Shown piece after piece: positions 41,269-48,155 of a stretch of 49,034 nt of DNA (positions within the stretch are counted from its first letter, which is position 1; each line of letters starts with the position of its first letter). The stretch is from positions 1 through 49,034 of the forward strand of contig JBAQMG010000117.1 of assembly GCA_049302575.1 (NCBI GenBank), written 5' to 3'. The notes beneath the pieces were generated by a model that did not search any database, had not been told where the DNA came from, and was given only the letters and a program-made list of their open reading frames with translations. The stretch comes from JBAQMG01 sp049302575 (lineage in GTDB: Bacteria > Bacillota > Desulfitobacteriia > Desulfitobacteriales > Desulfitobacteriaceae). The position numbers and the translations under genes are program-made.

Positions 41269-41916
41269 ATGCGTAAACAATTTGTGGTTATTGGGCTAGG
41301 ACGATTCGGAACGAGTGTGGCTAAAACCATTAGTAATTTAGGTCATGATGTATTGGCGATTGATACAAATGAAAGTTCGGTCCAGGCCGTAATGCATGAT
41401 GTGACACATGCGGTACAGGCTGATGCACGAGATGAGGAGACGCTCCGAGCTTTGGGTGTGCGGAATTTTGAGGTGGCAATTGTTGCGATCGGGGATGATC
41501 TTGAAGCAAATATTCTTATAACACTTATGTTAAAAGAGATGGGAATCCCATATGTTGTCGCTAAGGCTCAATCGCCTCAACACGGAAAAGTCTTGGAAAA
41601 AATTGGCGCAGATAAAATTATTTATCCAGAAAAGGACATGGGGATTCGTTTGGCTCATAACTTAGTTACTGCTAATGTCATGGATTTTATTGAGTTATCA
41701 CCAGATTACAGCGTTTTTGAAGTGCTTGCCTCACCTAAATTTATTAATAAAACACTGGGTGAATTAAATTTAAGAGCTTCTTTTGGGATCAGTGTAATGA
41801 CTATTAAACGAGAAGAACAAATTATTGTCGCTCCAGGGGCAGATGCCCTTATCAAGGAAAGGGATATTCTGGTGCTTGTTGGGAAAAACAAGGCATTAGC
41901 GAAACTGCCTAATTAA
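41269..41916 (+). CDS. ktrA: Potassium uptake regulatory subunit KtrA (TrkA family)
   Basis: A 215-residue cytosolic RCK protein that gates KtrB through ATP/ADP binding. RCK-N Rossmann motif GLGRFGTSVA (7-16) with AIDTNESS at the strand-2 end; RCK-C domain (about 135-215: DYSVFEVLASPKFINKTLGE), a known c-di-AMP-binding site in Bacillus and Staphylococcus homologues. GGAGG precedes the start. Confidence 0.95.
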   Translation: MRKQFVVIGLGRFGTSVAKTISNLGHDVLAIDTNESSVQAVMHDVTHAVQADARDEETLRALGVRNFEVAIVAIGDDLEANILITLMLKEMGIPYVVAKAQSPQHGKVLEKIGADKIIYPEKDMGIRLAHNLVTANVMDFIELSPDYSVFEVLASPKFINKTLGELNLRASFGISVMTIKREEQIIVAPGADALIKERDILVLVGKNKALAKLPN

Positions 41917-41971
41917 TAGAAGAGAGTAAAACGATATAGATAGTAAATTAGGCTATTAATCTATCGGAAGT

Positions 41972-41998
41972 AAAGGGTTAGCGAATCGCTAACCCTTT
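41972..41998. terminator. Terminator after ktrA (perfect 12-bp stem)
   Basis: AAAGGGTTAGCG-AAT-CGCTAACCCTTT. The T-tract is weak, so efficiency on either strand is uncertain. Confidence 0.75.
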
Positions 41999-42060
41999 AC
42001 TATTTGGCATTTTAAGAGTGGGCAGGGGTAAGAACATCACCAAAAAAAAGTTCGAAGGGA

Positions 42061-42089
42061 TTGACAGAGAATGAAATAATCCGTATAAT
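42061..42089 (+). promoter_or_regulatory. feoA: Consensus SigA promoter of feoA
   Basis: TTGACA, 17-bp spacer, TATAAT: both boxes and spacing match the consensus exactly. The transcript should start near 42096 and carry a leader of about 185 nt. Confidence 0.9.
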
Positions 42090-42104
42090 AAAACTAAGCA
42101 AGAC

Positions 42105-42119
42105 TGATAATCATTATCA
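42105..42119. promoter_or_regulatory. Fur box at the feoA start point
   Basis: TGATAAT-C-ATTATCA is a perfect 7-1-7 Fur box, just downstream of the -10 box where Fe-loaded Fur would block the polymerase. Confidence 0.85.
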
Positions 42120-42251
42120 AATATACAAACTATAGATGATTTAATGATTTTACGACAATAATGGACGGGCTAATTACACTTTCAAGAAGTAAGATTTAGA
42201 TAGGTTTCTGCAATGAGGGCATAGACATCTTGTTTTATTTTTAGTTATTAT

Positions 42252-42266
42252 TGAGAATAATTCTCG
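42252..42266. promoter_or_regulatory. Second Fur-like 7-1-7 site next to the feoA ribosome site
   Basis: TGAGAAT-A-ATTCTCG, one mismatch from a 7-1-7 palindrome and abutting GAGAGGAG (42266-42273). It could be a second Fur/PerR-type site or an mRNA hairpin near the ribosome site. Confidence 0.5.
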
Positions 42267-42280
42267 AGAGGAGAATGTTA

Positions 42281-42502
42281 ATGATGACCTTAGACAAAGT
42301 GAAAAAAGGACAATCTTTTATAATTAGCCTCATACCTAATGAGGGTATTAGAGCGCAGGCCATCAGATTTGGGATTGCGACCGGGGAATGGGTCACTTGT
42401 GAAGAAGTCATTCCAGCTGGACCCATAGTAATTCGTAAAAACAGGCAGATGATTGCGCTGGGTAGACATTTAGCCAAAGAAATTAATATTGAGCTAAGCT
42501 AG
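42281..42502 (+). CDS. feoA: Ferrous iron transport protein FeoA
   Basis: SH3-like cytosolic partner of FeoB, 73 residues. ATG 42281 is chosen because GAGAGGAG lies 7 bases upstream (ATG 42284 is also possible). LDKVKKGQSFIIS and a C-terminal strand HLAKEINIEL match the family. First gene of the Fur-regulated feo operon. Confidence 0.92.
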   Translation: MMTLDKVKKGQSFIISLIPNEGIRAQAIRFGIATGEWVTCEEVIPAGPIVIRKNRQMIALGRHLAKEINIELS

Positions 42503-42523
42503 GAAGATAGGAGTTGAGGAGAA

Positions 42524-44512
42524 ATGTCAAACTGTCACGATTGCAGTGTAAAAATAGATTTGCCGGAAGGAGCGAAACGAATTGTCTTAGTAGGTAATCC
42601 GAATTCAGGAAAATCGGTTTTCTTCAATCACCTTACAGGTATTTATGTTGATGTTTCTAACTACCCTGGCACGACCCTCGAGATATCACACGGTCTTTAT
42701 CAAAAAGATGGAATTATTGATACTCCGGGTGTTTATGGGATTTCCTCATTTAATGATGAAGAGCGGGTTGCTCGAGATGTGATTTTATCAGCGGACATCG
42801 TCTTAAATATTGTCAATGCTTTATACTTGGAACGTGATCTTTTTTTAACCCAACAAGTGATTGATACGGGAGTTCCAGTCATCATTGCCTTGAATATGTC
42901 GGATGAAGCTGAAAGGCAGGGTCTAAAAATCGATCATGAACTTTTGAGTAACCTGCTCGGAGTTCCAGTAATACCAACAGTGGCGGTTAAGAAAAAGGGC
43001 CTTGATGAACTAAAAACAAGCCTTTATAGCGCCCGTCCGGGACTTTCAGATTCGGATTTACAGAAGCAATTGGATGAGTTAACTAAGTGTATGGGCAGTC
43101 GCAGTGAAGCCTTATTGATCTTAGAGGGAGACGTAGCCATTGCCCAACGTCATAAGCTAGAACCCATGAACCAAAGGGAAGAGATCTATATAAAGCGTCG
43201 TCGGCGTGTCAATGAAATTGTGGAGCGCGTGGTCAAAGATGTCAATAAGCATTCTAGGTTTAGTAACACCCTCAGCCGTTTGATGATCAAACCACTTACT
43301 GGTATACCGATTTTAATACTAGCACTTTATGCCATGTACCAAATTATTGGGGTATTTGTAGCTGGGACGGTGGTTGGGTTTACTGAAAAAACGATCATGA
43401 TCGGTTACTTTGAGCGGTTTGTGCGTTTTGTGGTGGGGAGTTTTATTAATCAATCATCAATTCCAGGGGCCATCTTAATCGGGGAGTTTGGGATTTTAAC
43501 GATGACCTTTACCTATGTGTTTGGACTATTGCTCCCACTTGTTGCTGGTTTTTATCTCTTCTTAGCGTTGTTCGAAGACTCGGGTTATTTACCTAGGATA
43601 GCCACGCTCGTCGATCGGATGCTGACGAGTATCGGACTGAATGGGCGGGCAATAATTCCACTGATTTTGGGGCTTGGTTGCGTGACCATGGCGACAATTA
43701 CCACTAGGTTGCTTGGCTCGGATCGAGAAAGACGGATTGCAATCTTTTTATTAGGTTTAGTCATTCCTTGTTCGGCTCAATTAGGAGTTATCGCCGGTAT
43801 GCTAGCCTTTGTCGGTCCTGCCTTTGTAGCTCTTTATGTTTTGGTCATTTTAGCTGTTCTAGCCGTTGTGGGAACTGCTATGAACACCTTACTTCAAGGT
43901 CAATCTTCTGATCTGCTGATCGATATACCGCCGCTACGCATTCCACGCCTGCAAAATGTTTTAACGAAAACCGTAACCAAGACTTATCAGTTTATTAAAG
44001 AGGCCTTACCATTATTTGCTCTTGGAGCTCTAATAATTAGTGTACTCCAAGTTGGAGGGATACTCACCTTTATGCAAAATGCGCTCGCTCCGCTAACCGT
44101 AAATTGGTTGGAATTACCTAAAGAAACGGCTACAGCTTTTATTATGGGGATCGTGCGTCGAGACTTTGGGGCCGCCGGTTTATCGAAGATGTCTCTTACC
44201 CCGCTACAGACTGTAATATCTCTAGTAACAATTACCTTGTTTGTACCCTGCATAGCCTCGATCATTGTGATCTTTAAAGAACGCTCCAAAAAGGAGGCGT
44301 TAATTATGTGGCTGAGCACCTGGCTAATCGCCTTCTTGGTGGGGGGGATTGTAGCTCAATTAGCGCGGCTCTTGGGAGGTCAGACTTCAGCGCAAGCGCT
44401 CATTATTGCCGCTGTAATTTGGGGAATCGTTGGTCTGGTTGTAATTGGGCTAAAAATTTATCGAAAGTATTCGCAAGGCTTAACTCATGAAGAAACAAGT
44501 GTAAAGGGGTAG
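42524..44512 (+). CDS. feoB: Ferrous iron transporter FeoB
   Basis: Fe(II) uptake permease with an N-terminal G-protein domain, 662 residues. G1 GNPNSGKS (24-31), G2 Thr50/51, G3 DTPG (66-69), G4 NMSD (124-127). The membrane part begins near 255 with gate motifs LGLGCVTMATITTR and FVPCIASIIVIF. It is shorter than the roughly 770-residue E. coli form. The N-terminus has an extra CxxC (MSNCHDC). GGAG precedes the start. It lies 21 bp after feoA and is followed directly by a Cys-rich mini-protein. Confidence 0.96.
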   Translation: MSNCHDCSVKIDLPEGAKRIVLVGNPNSGKSVFFNHLTGIYVDVSNYPGTTLEISHGLYQKDGIIDTPGVYGISSFNDEERVARDVILSADIVLNIVNALYLERDLFLTQQVIDTGVPVIIALNMSDEAERQGLKIDHELLSNLLGVPVIPTVAVKKKGLDELKTSLYSARPGLSDSDLQKQLDELTKCMGSRSEALLILEGDVAIAQRHKLEPMNQREEIYIKRRRRVNEIVERVVKDVNKHSRFSNTLSRLMIKPLTGIPILILALYAMYQIIGVFVAGTVVGFTEKTIMIGYFERFVRFVVGSFINQSSIPGAILIGEFGILTMTFTYVFGLLLPLVAGFYLFLALFEDSGYLPRIATLVDRMLTSIGLNGRAIIPLILGLGCVTMATITTRLLGSDRERRIAIFLLGLVIPCSAQLGVIAGMLAFVGPAFVALYVLVILAVLAVVGTAMNTLLQGQSSDLLIDIPPLRIPRLQNVLTKTVTKTYQFIKEALPLFALGALIISVLQVGGILTFMQNALAPLTVNWLELPKETATAFIMGIVRRDFGAAGLSKMSLTPLQTVISLVTITLFVPCIASIIVIFKERSKKEALIMWLSTWLIAFLVGGIVAQLARLLGGQTSAQALIIAAVIWGIVGLVVIGLKIYRKYSQGLTHEETSVKG

Positions 44513-44517
44513 GTTAT

Positions 44518-44697
44518 ATGGAGTGGCCTTTACTAAAAATAAAAAGTAAGCAGAAGAAAAGTGCTAATTCTTGTTCTATCAAGACCTGTTCACGCTGCGG
44601 TTGCCCCATTGAGGGTTTGACCCTTATTTGTCCAAGGTGTCGGGAGCCAATTAGCGGTGGGTGTTCTGGAAAGTGTTCAAATTGTGGTAATCATTAA
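44518..44697 (+). CDS. Cys-rich zinc-ribbon-like mini-protein after feoB
   Basis: 59 residues from ATG 44518, five bases after the feoB stop, with AAAGGGG as ribosome site. After a Lys-rich N-terminus it has nine Cys: C-x4-C, then CSRCGC, CPRC and CSGKCSNC. The last pairs resemble a double zinc ribbon. In E. coli the third feo gene encodes FeoC, a small winged-helix or Fe-S protein; this one has no such fold. It could bind Fe(II), an Fe-S cluster or Zn. Function unknown. Confidence 0.75.
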   Translation: MEWPLLKIKSKQKKSANSCSIKTCSRCGCPIEGLTLICPRCREPISGGCSGKCSNCGNH

Positions 44698-44701
44698 TTA
44701 A

Positions 44702-44740
44702 AGAAGCCTCCTAGCATTGATAGCCAGGAGGCTTCACATT
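44702..44740. terminator. Bidirectional terminator between feo and the UGA-glutaredoxin operon
   Basis: GAAGCCTCCT and AGGAGGCTTC form a perfect 10-bp stem between convergent operons. On the minus strand the stem is followed by TTTAATTAA; on the plus strand by ACATTTT. Confidence 0.85.
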
Positions 44741-44751
44741 TTAGAAAAGAA

Positions 44752-44982
44752 TTAATCCTTAAAAGCTTCCTCGTAAGCAGATAACGAAAAACCCACTAGG
44801 ACACGATTTCTCGCTCTGACCACAGGAACAGTTAAGACGTCTGTGACTTCTTGCATTTCTTTTCGCGCCTTAGGAAACAAAATATTTTTTTCGATCCATT
44901 TAATCCCTTTACCCGAAAGGAACCGTTTTGCACGTGTACAATGTGGTCAAAGCGGAACAACATACATAATAACTTCTTCCAA
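44752..44982 (-). CDS. Glutaredoxin-like protein with in-frame TGA (probable selenoprotein, gene 2)
   Basis: Thiol-disulfide oxidoreductase of the glutaredoxin/NrdH type, 76 residues if TGA 44947-44949 is read through. The TTG start at 44982 is chosen because GGAG lies 9 bases upstream and yields MEEVIMYVVPLUPHC, which aligns with the paralogue's MKDVIMFTTQTUPHC; ATG 44967 would lose the beta-strand. U12 sits at the first position of the redox motif (UPHC for CPHC). After it come TRAKRFLSGKGI, the cis-Pro loop TVPVV and VLVGFS. Downstream of the UGA, TTCCTTT-CGGGT-AAAGGGA forms a 7-bp hairpin. Its loop starts 31 nt after the UGA with G in position two, as expected for a bacterial SECIS. Second gene of the operon, 75 bp after its paralogue. 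Read-through is not proved; two nonsense mutations at the same codon is the alternative. Confidence 0.8.
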
Positions 44983-45057
44983 AAACTCACGCTCCGTCTA
45001 TAATTTATTATGGAATTAAGGGATTTGTCCCAGAAGATAAAGTTTCTGCACTATAAA

Positions 45058-45402
45058 TTATCCTTGTGTCTGGAAGTTAAATACGTGAGTACACTTCGGG
45101 CAAGTAACTTTGATAGTGCCCTTATTAATCGGCACACGCATCTTTCTTGCACATTTCTCACATTGAATAACGCGATGATCGACAAGTTTCAGAATTTTTG
45201 CTTTATCTAAGCCCACAACTACGTCTTCGCCGATTAAAAAAGTAGGGACTCCGCTAATATTTCTGCGCTGCAATTCTCCTCTTGCTTGAATATCGACATT
45301 AATGTCTTTTTCCTGAAAATGAATTTTGTTATGCGAAAGAAACTCTTTGGCAGTTGTACAATGCGGTCAGGTTTGAGTAGTAAACATAATGACATCTTTC
45401 AT
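45058..45402 (-). CDS. Glutaredoxin-like protein plus zinc ribbon, with in-frame TGA (probable selenoprotein, gene 1)
   Basis: 114 residues if TGA 45367-45369 is decoded. The start ATG 45402 follows AAGGGGGATCATTTA. Residues 1-75 form a glutaredoxin: MKDVIMFTTQTUPHC (U12 in place of Cys), TAKEFLSHNKI, and the cis-Pro motif ISGVPTFLIGEDVVVGLD. Residues 80-110 form a CxxC-x21-CxxC zinc ribbon (CEKC, CPKC), an unusual fusion. After the UGA, TGC-c-AAAGA-GTT-TCTTT-c-GCA makes a hairpin with G first in its loop, 24 nt from the UGA: a good bacterial SECIS candidate. The remainder of the CDS is intact, which argues against decay. The likely role is reduction of a thiol, persulfide or selenol substrate. 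Under standard decoding only a 71-codon 3' part would be annotated, without the redox site. Confidence 0.82.
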
Positions 45403-45419
45403 TAAATGATCCCCCTTAT

Positions 45420-45554
45420 TTATTTAAGATGAGCACAATGATCCCATGATGGACGTGAGTCCGCTGCTCCATTACACGCTCACCGCAGAAGGCAGATTGC
45501 ACTGTAGGATTGAGTTGAGGACCTTGTAGCTAGTCTGACTTTTTCTTTCAGCAT
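45420..45554 (-). CDS. Leader small ORF with an in-frame TGA
   Basis: Starts 17 bases into the predicted transcript with AAAGGAGAG 7 bases before ATG 45554. It reads 24 codons to TGA (45480-45482). If the TGA is decoded, it continues 19 codons as ACNGAADSRPSWDHCAHLK to TAA 45420-45422, 17 bp before the glutaredoxin start. The hairpin after this TGA (GGAC-TCAC-GTCC) lacks the usual loop G. It could be a leader peptide, a short selenopeptide or chance. No family recognised. Confidence 0.4.
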
Positions 45555-45577
45555 TTATCCACTCTCCTTTAAATTAG

Positions 45578-45606
45578 ATTGTAATACCCTCTAAGGGTAT
45601 AGTCAA
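45578..45606 (-). promoter_or_regulatory. SigA promoter with a perfect palindrome filling its spacer
   Basis: Minus strand: TTGACT (45601-45606), 17-bp spacer ATACCCT-TAG-AGGGTAT, TACAAT (45578-45583). The whole spacer is a perfect 7-3-7 palindrome with C/G tracts flanked by AT, like operators of CsoR/CstR-family repressors (Cu(I) or persulfide). The MerR family prefers 19-20-bp spacers and fits less well. It drives the UGA-glutaredoxin operon. Confidence 0.75.
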
Positions 45607-45712
45607 CTGTAGACTGGAAAATTTGCAGCCTAGAAAATTGCACGTTACTAGCTTCAGTAAAGCGATTAAACACTTAAAAAAATGGTTAAGCCTCCTGAAA
45701 ACTACTTTATTC

Positions 45713-45741
45713 TTGAGATTATAAACAAAATATGATATACT
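45713..45741 (+). promoter_or_regulatory. SigA promoter of the HNH-rlmD operon
   Basis: TTGAGA, 17-bp spacer, TATACT. Confidence 0.75.
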
Positions 45742-45792
45742 AATAGAGTAATCAAGTCAACTGAATTTATTTTTTAGATTAATGAATAACTT

Positions 45793-45840
45793 AACAGGCG
45801 GGAGGTAAAAGTAGCTCCCAATGTCTGTTGTTTTTTTGTT
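45793..45840 (+). terminator. Leader terminator (attenuator-like) before the HNH-rlmD genes
   Basis: AACAG (45793-45797)/CTGTT (45825-45829) outside and GGGAG/CTCCC inside form a stem followed by GTTTTTTTGTT. It lies between the promoter and the first start codon, so it would stop most transcripts unless bypassed. No T-box or riboswitch core and no competing antiterminator is obvious in the short 5' leader. Confidence 0.7.
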
Positions 45841-45866
45841 AGTTGTACTTTGAGAGGAGTTACAAT

Positions 45867-46235
45867 ATGAATGATAGCATTTCCACGAGTAGTGAAAACA
45901 AAACAATGGAGATTCCTAGGTCAGTAATCGAGAGACACCTAAAAAGAAAATTAACAGAAACCGAGAGTCTACACCATCTTAACGAGATTAATGATGATGA
46001 CAGAACAGCAAATCTTGCCGTGTTCATTGATAGTGCTCATCATGCTAAATTTCACAAAGCTAAAAGGAAGTCTTTGTATGTCCCTGAAGTAGGACGAACA
46101 AAAAAAACGATCCAAGCAAATATGCTGGAAAAATACGGGATAGTGTTTTATGGGCCGTTATATACTGACGAAAGAGAAAAAATGCTAAAAAGAATGGCAG
46201 AACGTACAAAAAAGGAACTGGGACTAATTGGATGA
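45867..46235 (+). CDS. HNH endonuclease-like small protein
   Basis: A 122-residue protein from ATG 45867, just after a GAGAGGAG site. Residues 16-66 carry an HNH-like core: IPRSVIERHLKRKLTETESL, HH (36-37), N39, DDRTANL, then HHAKFH. These resemble the HHxN, N and H positions of phage-type HNH nucleases; the DNR-ENL motif reads DDR-ANL. The C-terminal half is a basic helical tail (KKTIQANMLEKYGIVFYG). The stop overlaps the rlmD start (ATGATGA), so the two are translationally coupled. It may be a free-standing HNH or a regulator; catalysis is unproven. Confidence 0.7.
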   Translation: MNDSISTSSENKTMEIPRSVIERHLKRKLTETESLHHLNEINDDDRTANLAVFIDSAHHAKFHKAKRKSLYVPEVGRTKKTIQANMLEKYGIVFYGPLYTDEREKMLKRMAERTKKELGLIG

Positions 46236-47515
46236 TGAGTGATCAATCAAACCTTGAATGTCTTCGTCTTATCTCGAATGGTTCGGGAGTAGGGTATATG
46301 AATGGCATTGCGACTTTTGTGCAGGGACTTCTTCCTGGTGAAACAGGGGAAGTTGAGGTGTATGAAGCTAAAAAGAAATGGCAGCGGGCACGGCTCCTGA
46401 AGATTATTAAGCGTTCCCCACAACGTGTCGCTGCTCCCTGTCCAGTCTTTGAAGGGTGTGGCGGATGTCAGCTTCAGCACACGACCTATGAAGAAACCCT
46501 ACTGTGGAAGCAACATTGGGTAGAGGATGCTCTCTCCCGAATTGGAAAAGTACGCGTGGAGGTCAAGCCTACTATCGGAATGCCGCTTCCTTGGCGCTAT
46601 CGTAATAAAGCACGTCTTCACCGCGAACCTACCGGGGAATTAGGGTATTATAGAGAAAAATCGAATGCTCTGGTCAATTTTTCAGACTGCCTTCTTTTAA
46701 GTGAGCGAATGAATCGCTGGATTCGGCTAACTCGAGATTCCTTGGCTGATGGTTTTCATCAAATACATACCTTAACCTTTCATGAAAATAACCAGGGAGA
46801 AGGTCTCTTATTGTTAGAGGGAGTATCTTCCAAAGTCCTTTCTGTAGAGCATTACCCGGAATTTTTCGAGACTCTTTCTAGTGGAGGACTTCGTTCAGTT
46901 TGGGGGACCGATTCGGAAGGCAATTTAGAGTTGATCTGGGGAGACGAAGTGTTTAGCCAAACTATGCTTGGTATGACCTTTGAGTTGTCCCCACTATCGT
47001 TTTTACAAGTCAATTCGCTTCAAACGGACGTTCTTTATGCCCATGTTTTGGACTGGGCAGAGCTGACTGGAGAAGAAATAGTCTGGGATCTATATTCGGG
47101 AATTGGGACGTTGGCTTTGACGTTAGCTCCTAAGGCCAAGAAAGTTACGGGCATCGAAGAAAATGCGTTCGCTATTGAGGATGCTATTCAAAATGCGGTA
47201 ATCAATAATGCAATCGGCCATGTCGAGTTCCTCAAGGGAAAAGTCGAGTCGCGGATGCTGAAATTAACGGAGAAACCAGATGTGGTTGTCTTAGATCCTC
47301 CACGCACCGGGCTGCATCCGCTCGTGGTGCAACGTTTACTTGAACTGAAGCCTCGGCGCATAATCTATGTGTCCTGTGACCCAGGGACCCTAGCTAGGGA
47401 TCTCGGTAGGCTAACTCAGGGGGGATATAGTGTTGATCATGTACAACCTGTGGATATGTTTCCTTGGACGGGGCATGTTGAGACGGTAGTATTGATGTCA
47501 CGTAAAGATAAATAA
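46232..47515 (+). CDS. rlmD: 23S rRNA (uracil-C5)-methyltransferase RlmD family
   Basis: SAM-dependent m5U methyltransferase of 23S rRNA (E. coli position 1939), 427 residues. A TRAM-like N-terminal OB fold is followed by an Fe-S site with Cys70, Cys76 and Cys79 (CPVFEGCGGC) and a fourth Cys near 150. SAM-binding LYSGIGTLAL (about 286-296), VVLDPPRTGLHP (about 351-362) and the catalytic VSCDPGTLARDL with nucleophile Cys382. RumA- and RlmCD-type enzymes differ only in target position, so the exact uridine is not certain. Coupled to the HNH gene. Confidence 0.93.
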   Translation: MMSDQSNLECLRLISNGSGVGYMNGIATFVQGLLPGETGEVEVYEAKKKWQRARLLKIIKRSPQRVAAPCPVFEGCGGCQLQHTTYEETLLWKQHWVEDALSRIGKVRVEVKPTIGMPLPWRYRNKARLHREPTGELGYYREKSNALVNFSDCLLLSERMNRWIRLTRDSLADGFHQIHTLTFHENNQGEGLLLLEGVSSKVLSVEHYPEFFETLSSGGLRSVWGTDSEGNLELIWGDEVFSQTMLGMTFELSPLSFLQVNSLQTDVLYAHVLDWAELTGEEIVWDLYSGIGTLALTLAPKAKKVTGIEENAFAIEDAIQNAVINNAIGHVEFLKGKVESRMLKLTEKPDVVVLDPPRTGLHPLVVQRLLELKPRRIIYVSCDPGTLARDLGRLTQGGYSVDHVQPVDMFPWTGHVETVVLMSRKDK

Positions 47516-47539
47516 TAGGCTCAAAAGGCCTGAAATAAG

Positions 47540-47592
47540 AGGTTCCCAGACTTTCGGTAACAATCGCCGATAGCTGGGAACCTTTCTTTTTT
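47540..47592 (+). terminator. Terminator after rlmD
   Basis: AGGTTCCCAG (47540-47549) and CTGGGAACCT (47574-47583) form a perfect 10-bp stem, then TTCTTTTTT. Confidence 0.9.
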
Positions 47593-47792
47593 ATCTTTCG
47601 AAATAGCGTAGGCCTTAAAAGAATTGTTAGGTTGAGGCTATAGAACTGCTTTTTGCTCTGCGAGTGTACAGAACTGCTGTTTTTGTATAGGGTTGAAACT
47701 AGGAAGCTGTTGTTAAAAGGCATGATGAAAAGCAAGGCCCTATTACTGTGCAATTGATATGGGTATAATACCCCCCACCTCCACCATATAAG

Positions 47793-47830
47793 AACGTCAG
47801 TATTGATACAAATGCTGGCGTTTTTATTTT
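47793..47830 (+). terminator. Terminator-like hairpin in the island entry
   Basis: AACGTCAG pairs with CTGGCGTT (one G-U), followed by TTTATTTT. The 220 bp before it, from 47593, carry no recognisable gene; GGGTAT-A-ATACCC is a palindrome at 47761-47773. Confidence 0.65.
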
Positions 47831-47840
47831 GCACACGGTA

Positions 47841-47887
47841 GCCGTCAGAATGTCTTGGTAGCAAGGCTTTCTGGCGGCTTTTTTGTT
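47841..47887 (+). terminator. Second terminator-like hairpin in the island entry
   Basis: GCCGTCAGAA pairs with TTCTGGCGGC (one G-U), then TTTTTTG. Two terminators in a row with no gene before them suggest a remnant or a small RNA. Confidence 0.7.
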
Positions 47888-47893
47888 TTCTGC

Positions 47894-47996
47894 CGTTTGT
47901 AGAGTGCAAAGAAAAAGGCCCCGTCTACGGAGCATATAGGTGTATTACGCCTTGCACGCGGCAAACGGAAACTTGGGGGTGTGCACTCGGCAAACG
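47894..47996. repeat. Three copies of a 15-bp motif TGCACkCgGCAAACG
   Basis: Plus copies at 47953-47967 (TGCACGCGGCAAACG) and 47982-47996 (TGCACTCGGCAAACG), 29 bp apart; an inverted copy at 47894-47908 reads TGCACTCTACAAACG on the minus strand. They lie upstream of the excisionase-like gene and may bind its product or a recombinase. No gene lies between 47593 and 48155. Confidence 0.8.
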
Positions 47997-48080
47997 CTAA
48001 CCAAGTGAAGCAAATTATAGTTTTAGGTTGGTCATCACAACTCAAATGCAAATAAATATCAACAAACAACAACAAACCAA

Positions 48081-48109
48081 TTGTAAAGTCACAAATTCTG
48101 TGCTATACT
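48081..48109 (+). promoter_or_regulatory. SigA promoter of the excisionase-like and hsdM genes
   Basis: TTGTAA, 17-bp spacer, TATACT, 47 bp upstream of the start codon. Confidence 0.65.
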
Positions 48110-48155
48110 TTATTGTATGTTTGTATAACCACCAGAAATATGACGAGGTGAAAAA

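Noticed and set aside
45425..45530. Plus-strand ORF ending SPLLHYTLTAEGRLHC as a winged-helix regulator remnant
   Set aside because: Only 34 codons, no start with a ribosome site, and it is antisense to the better supported leader of the glutaredoxin operon.
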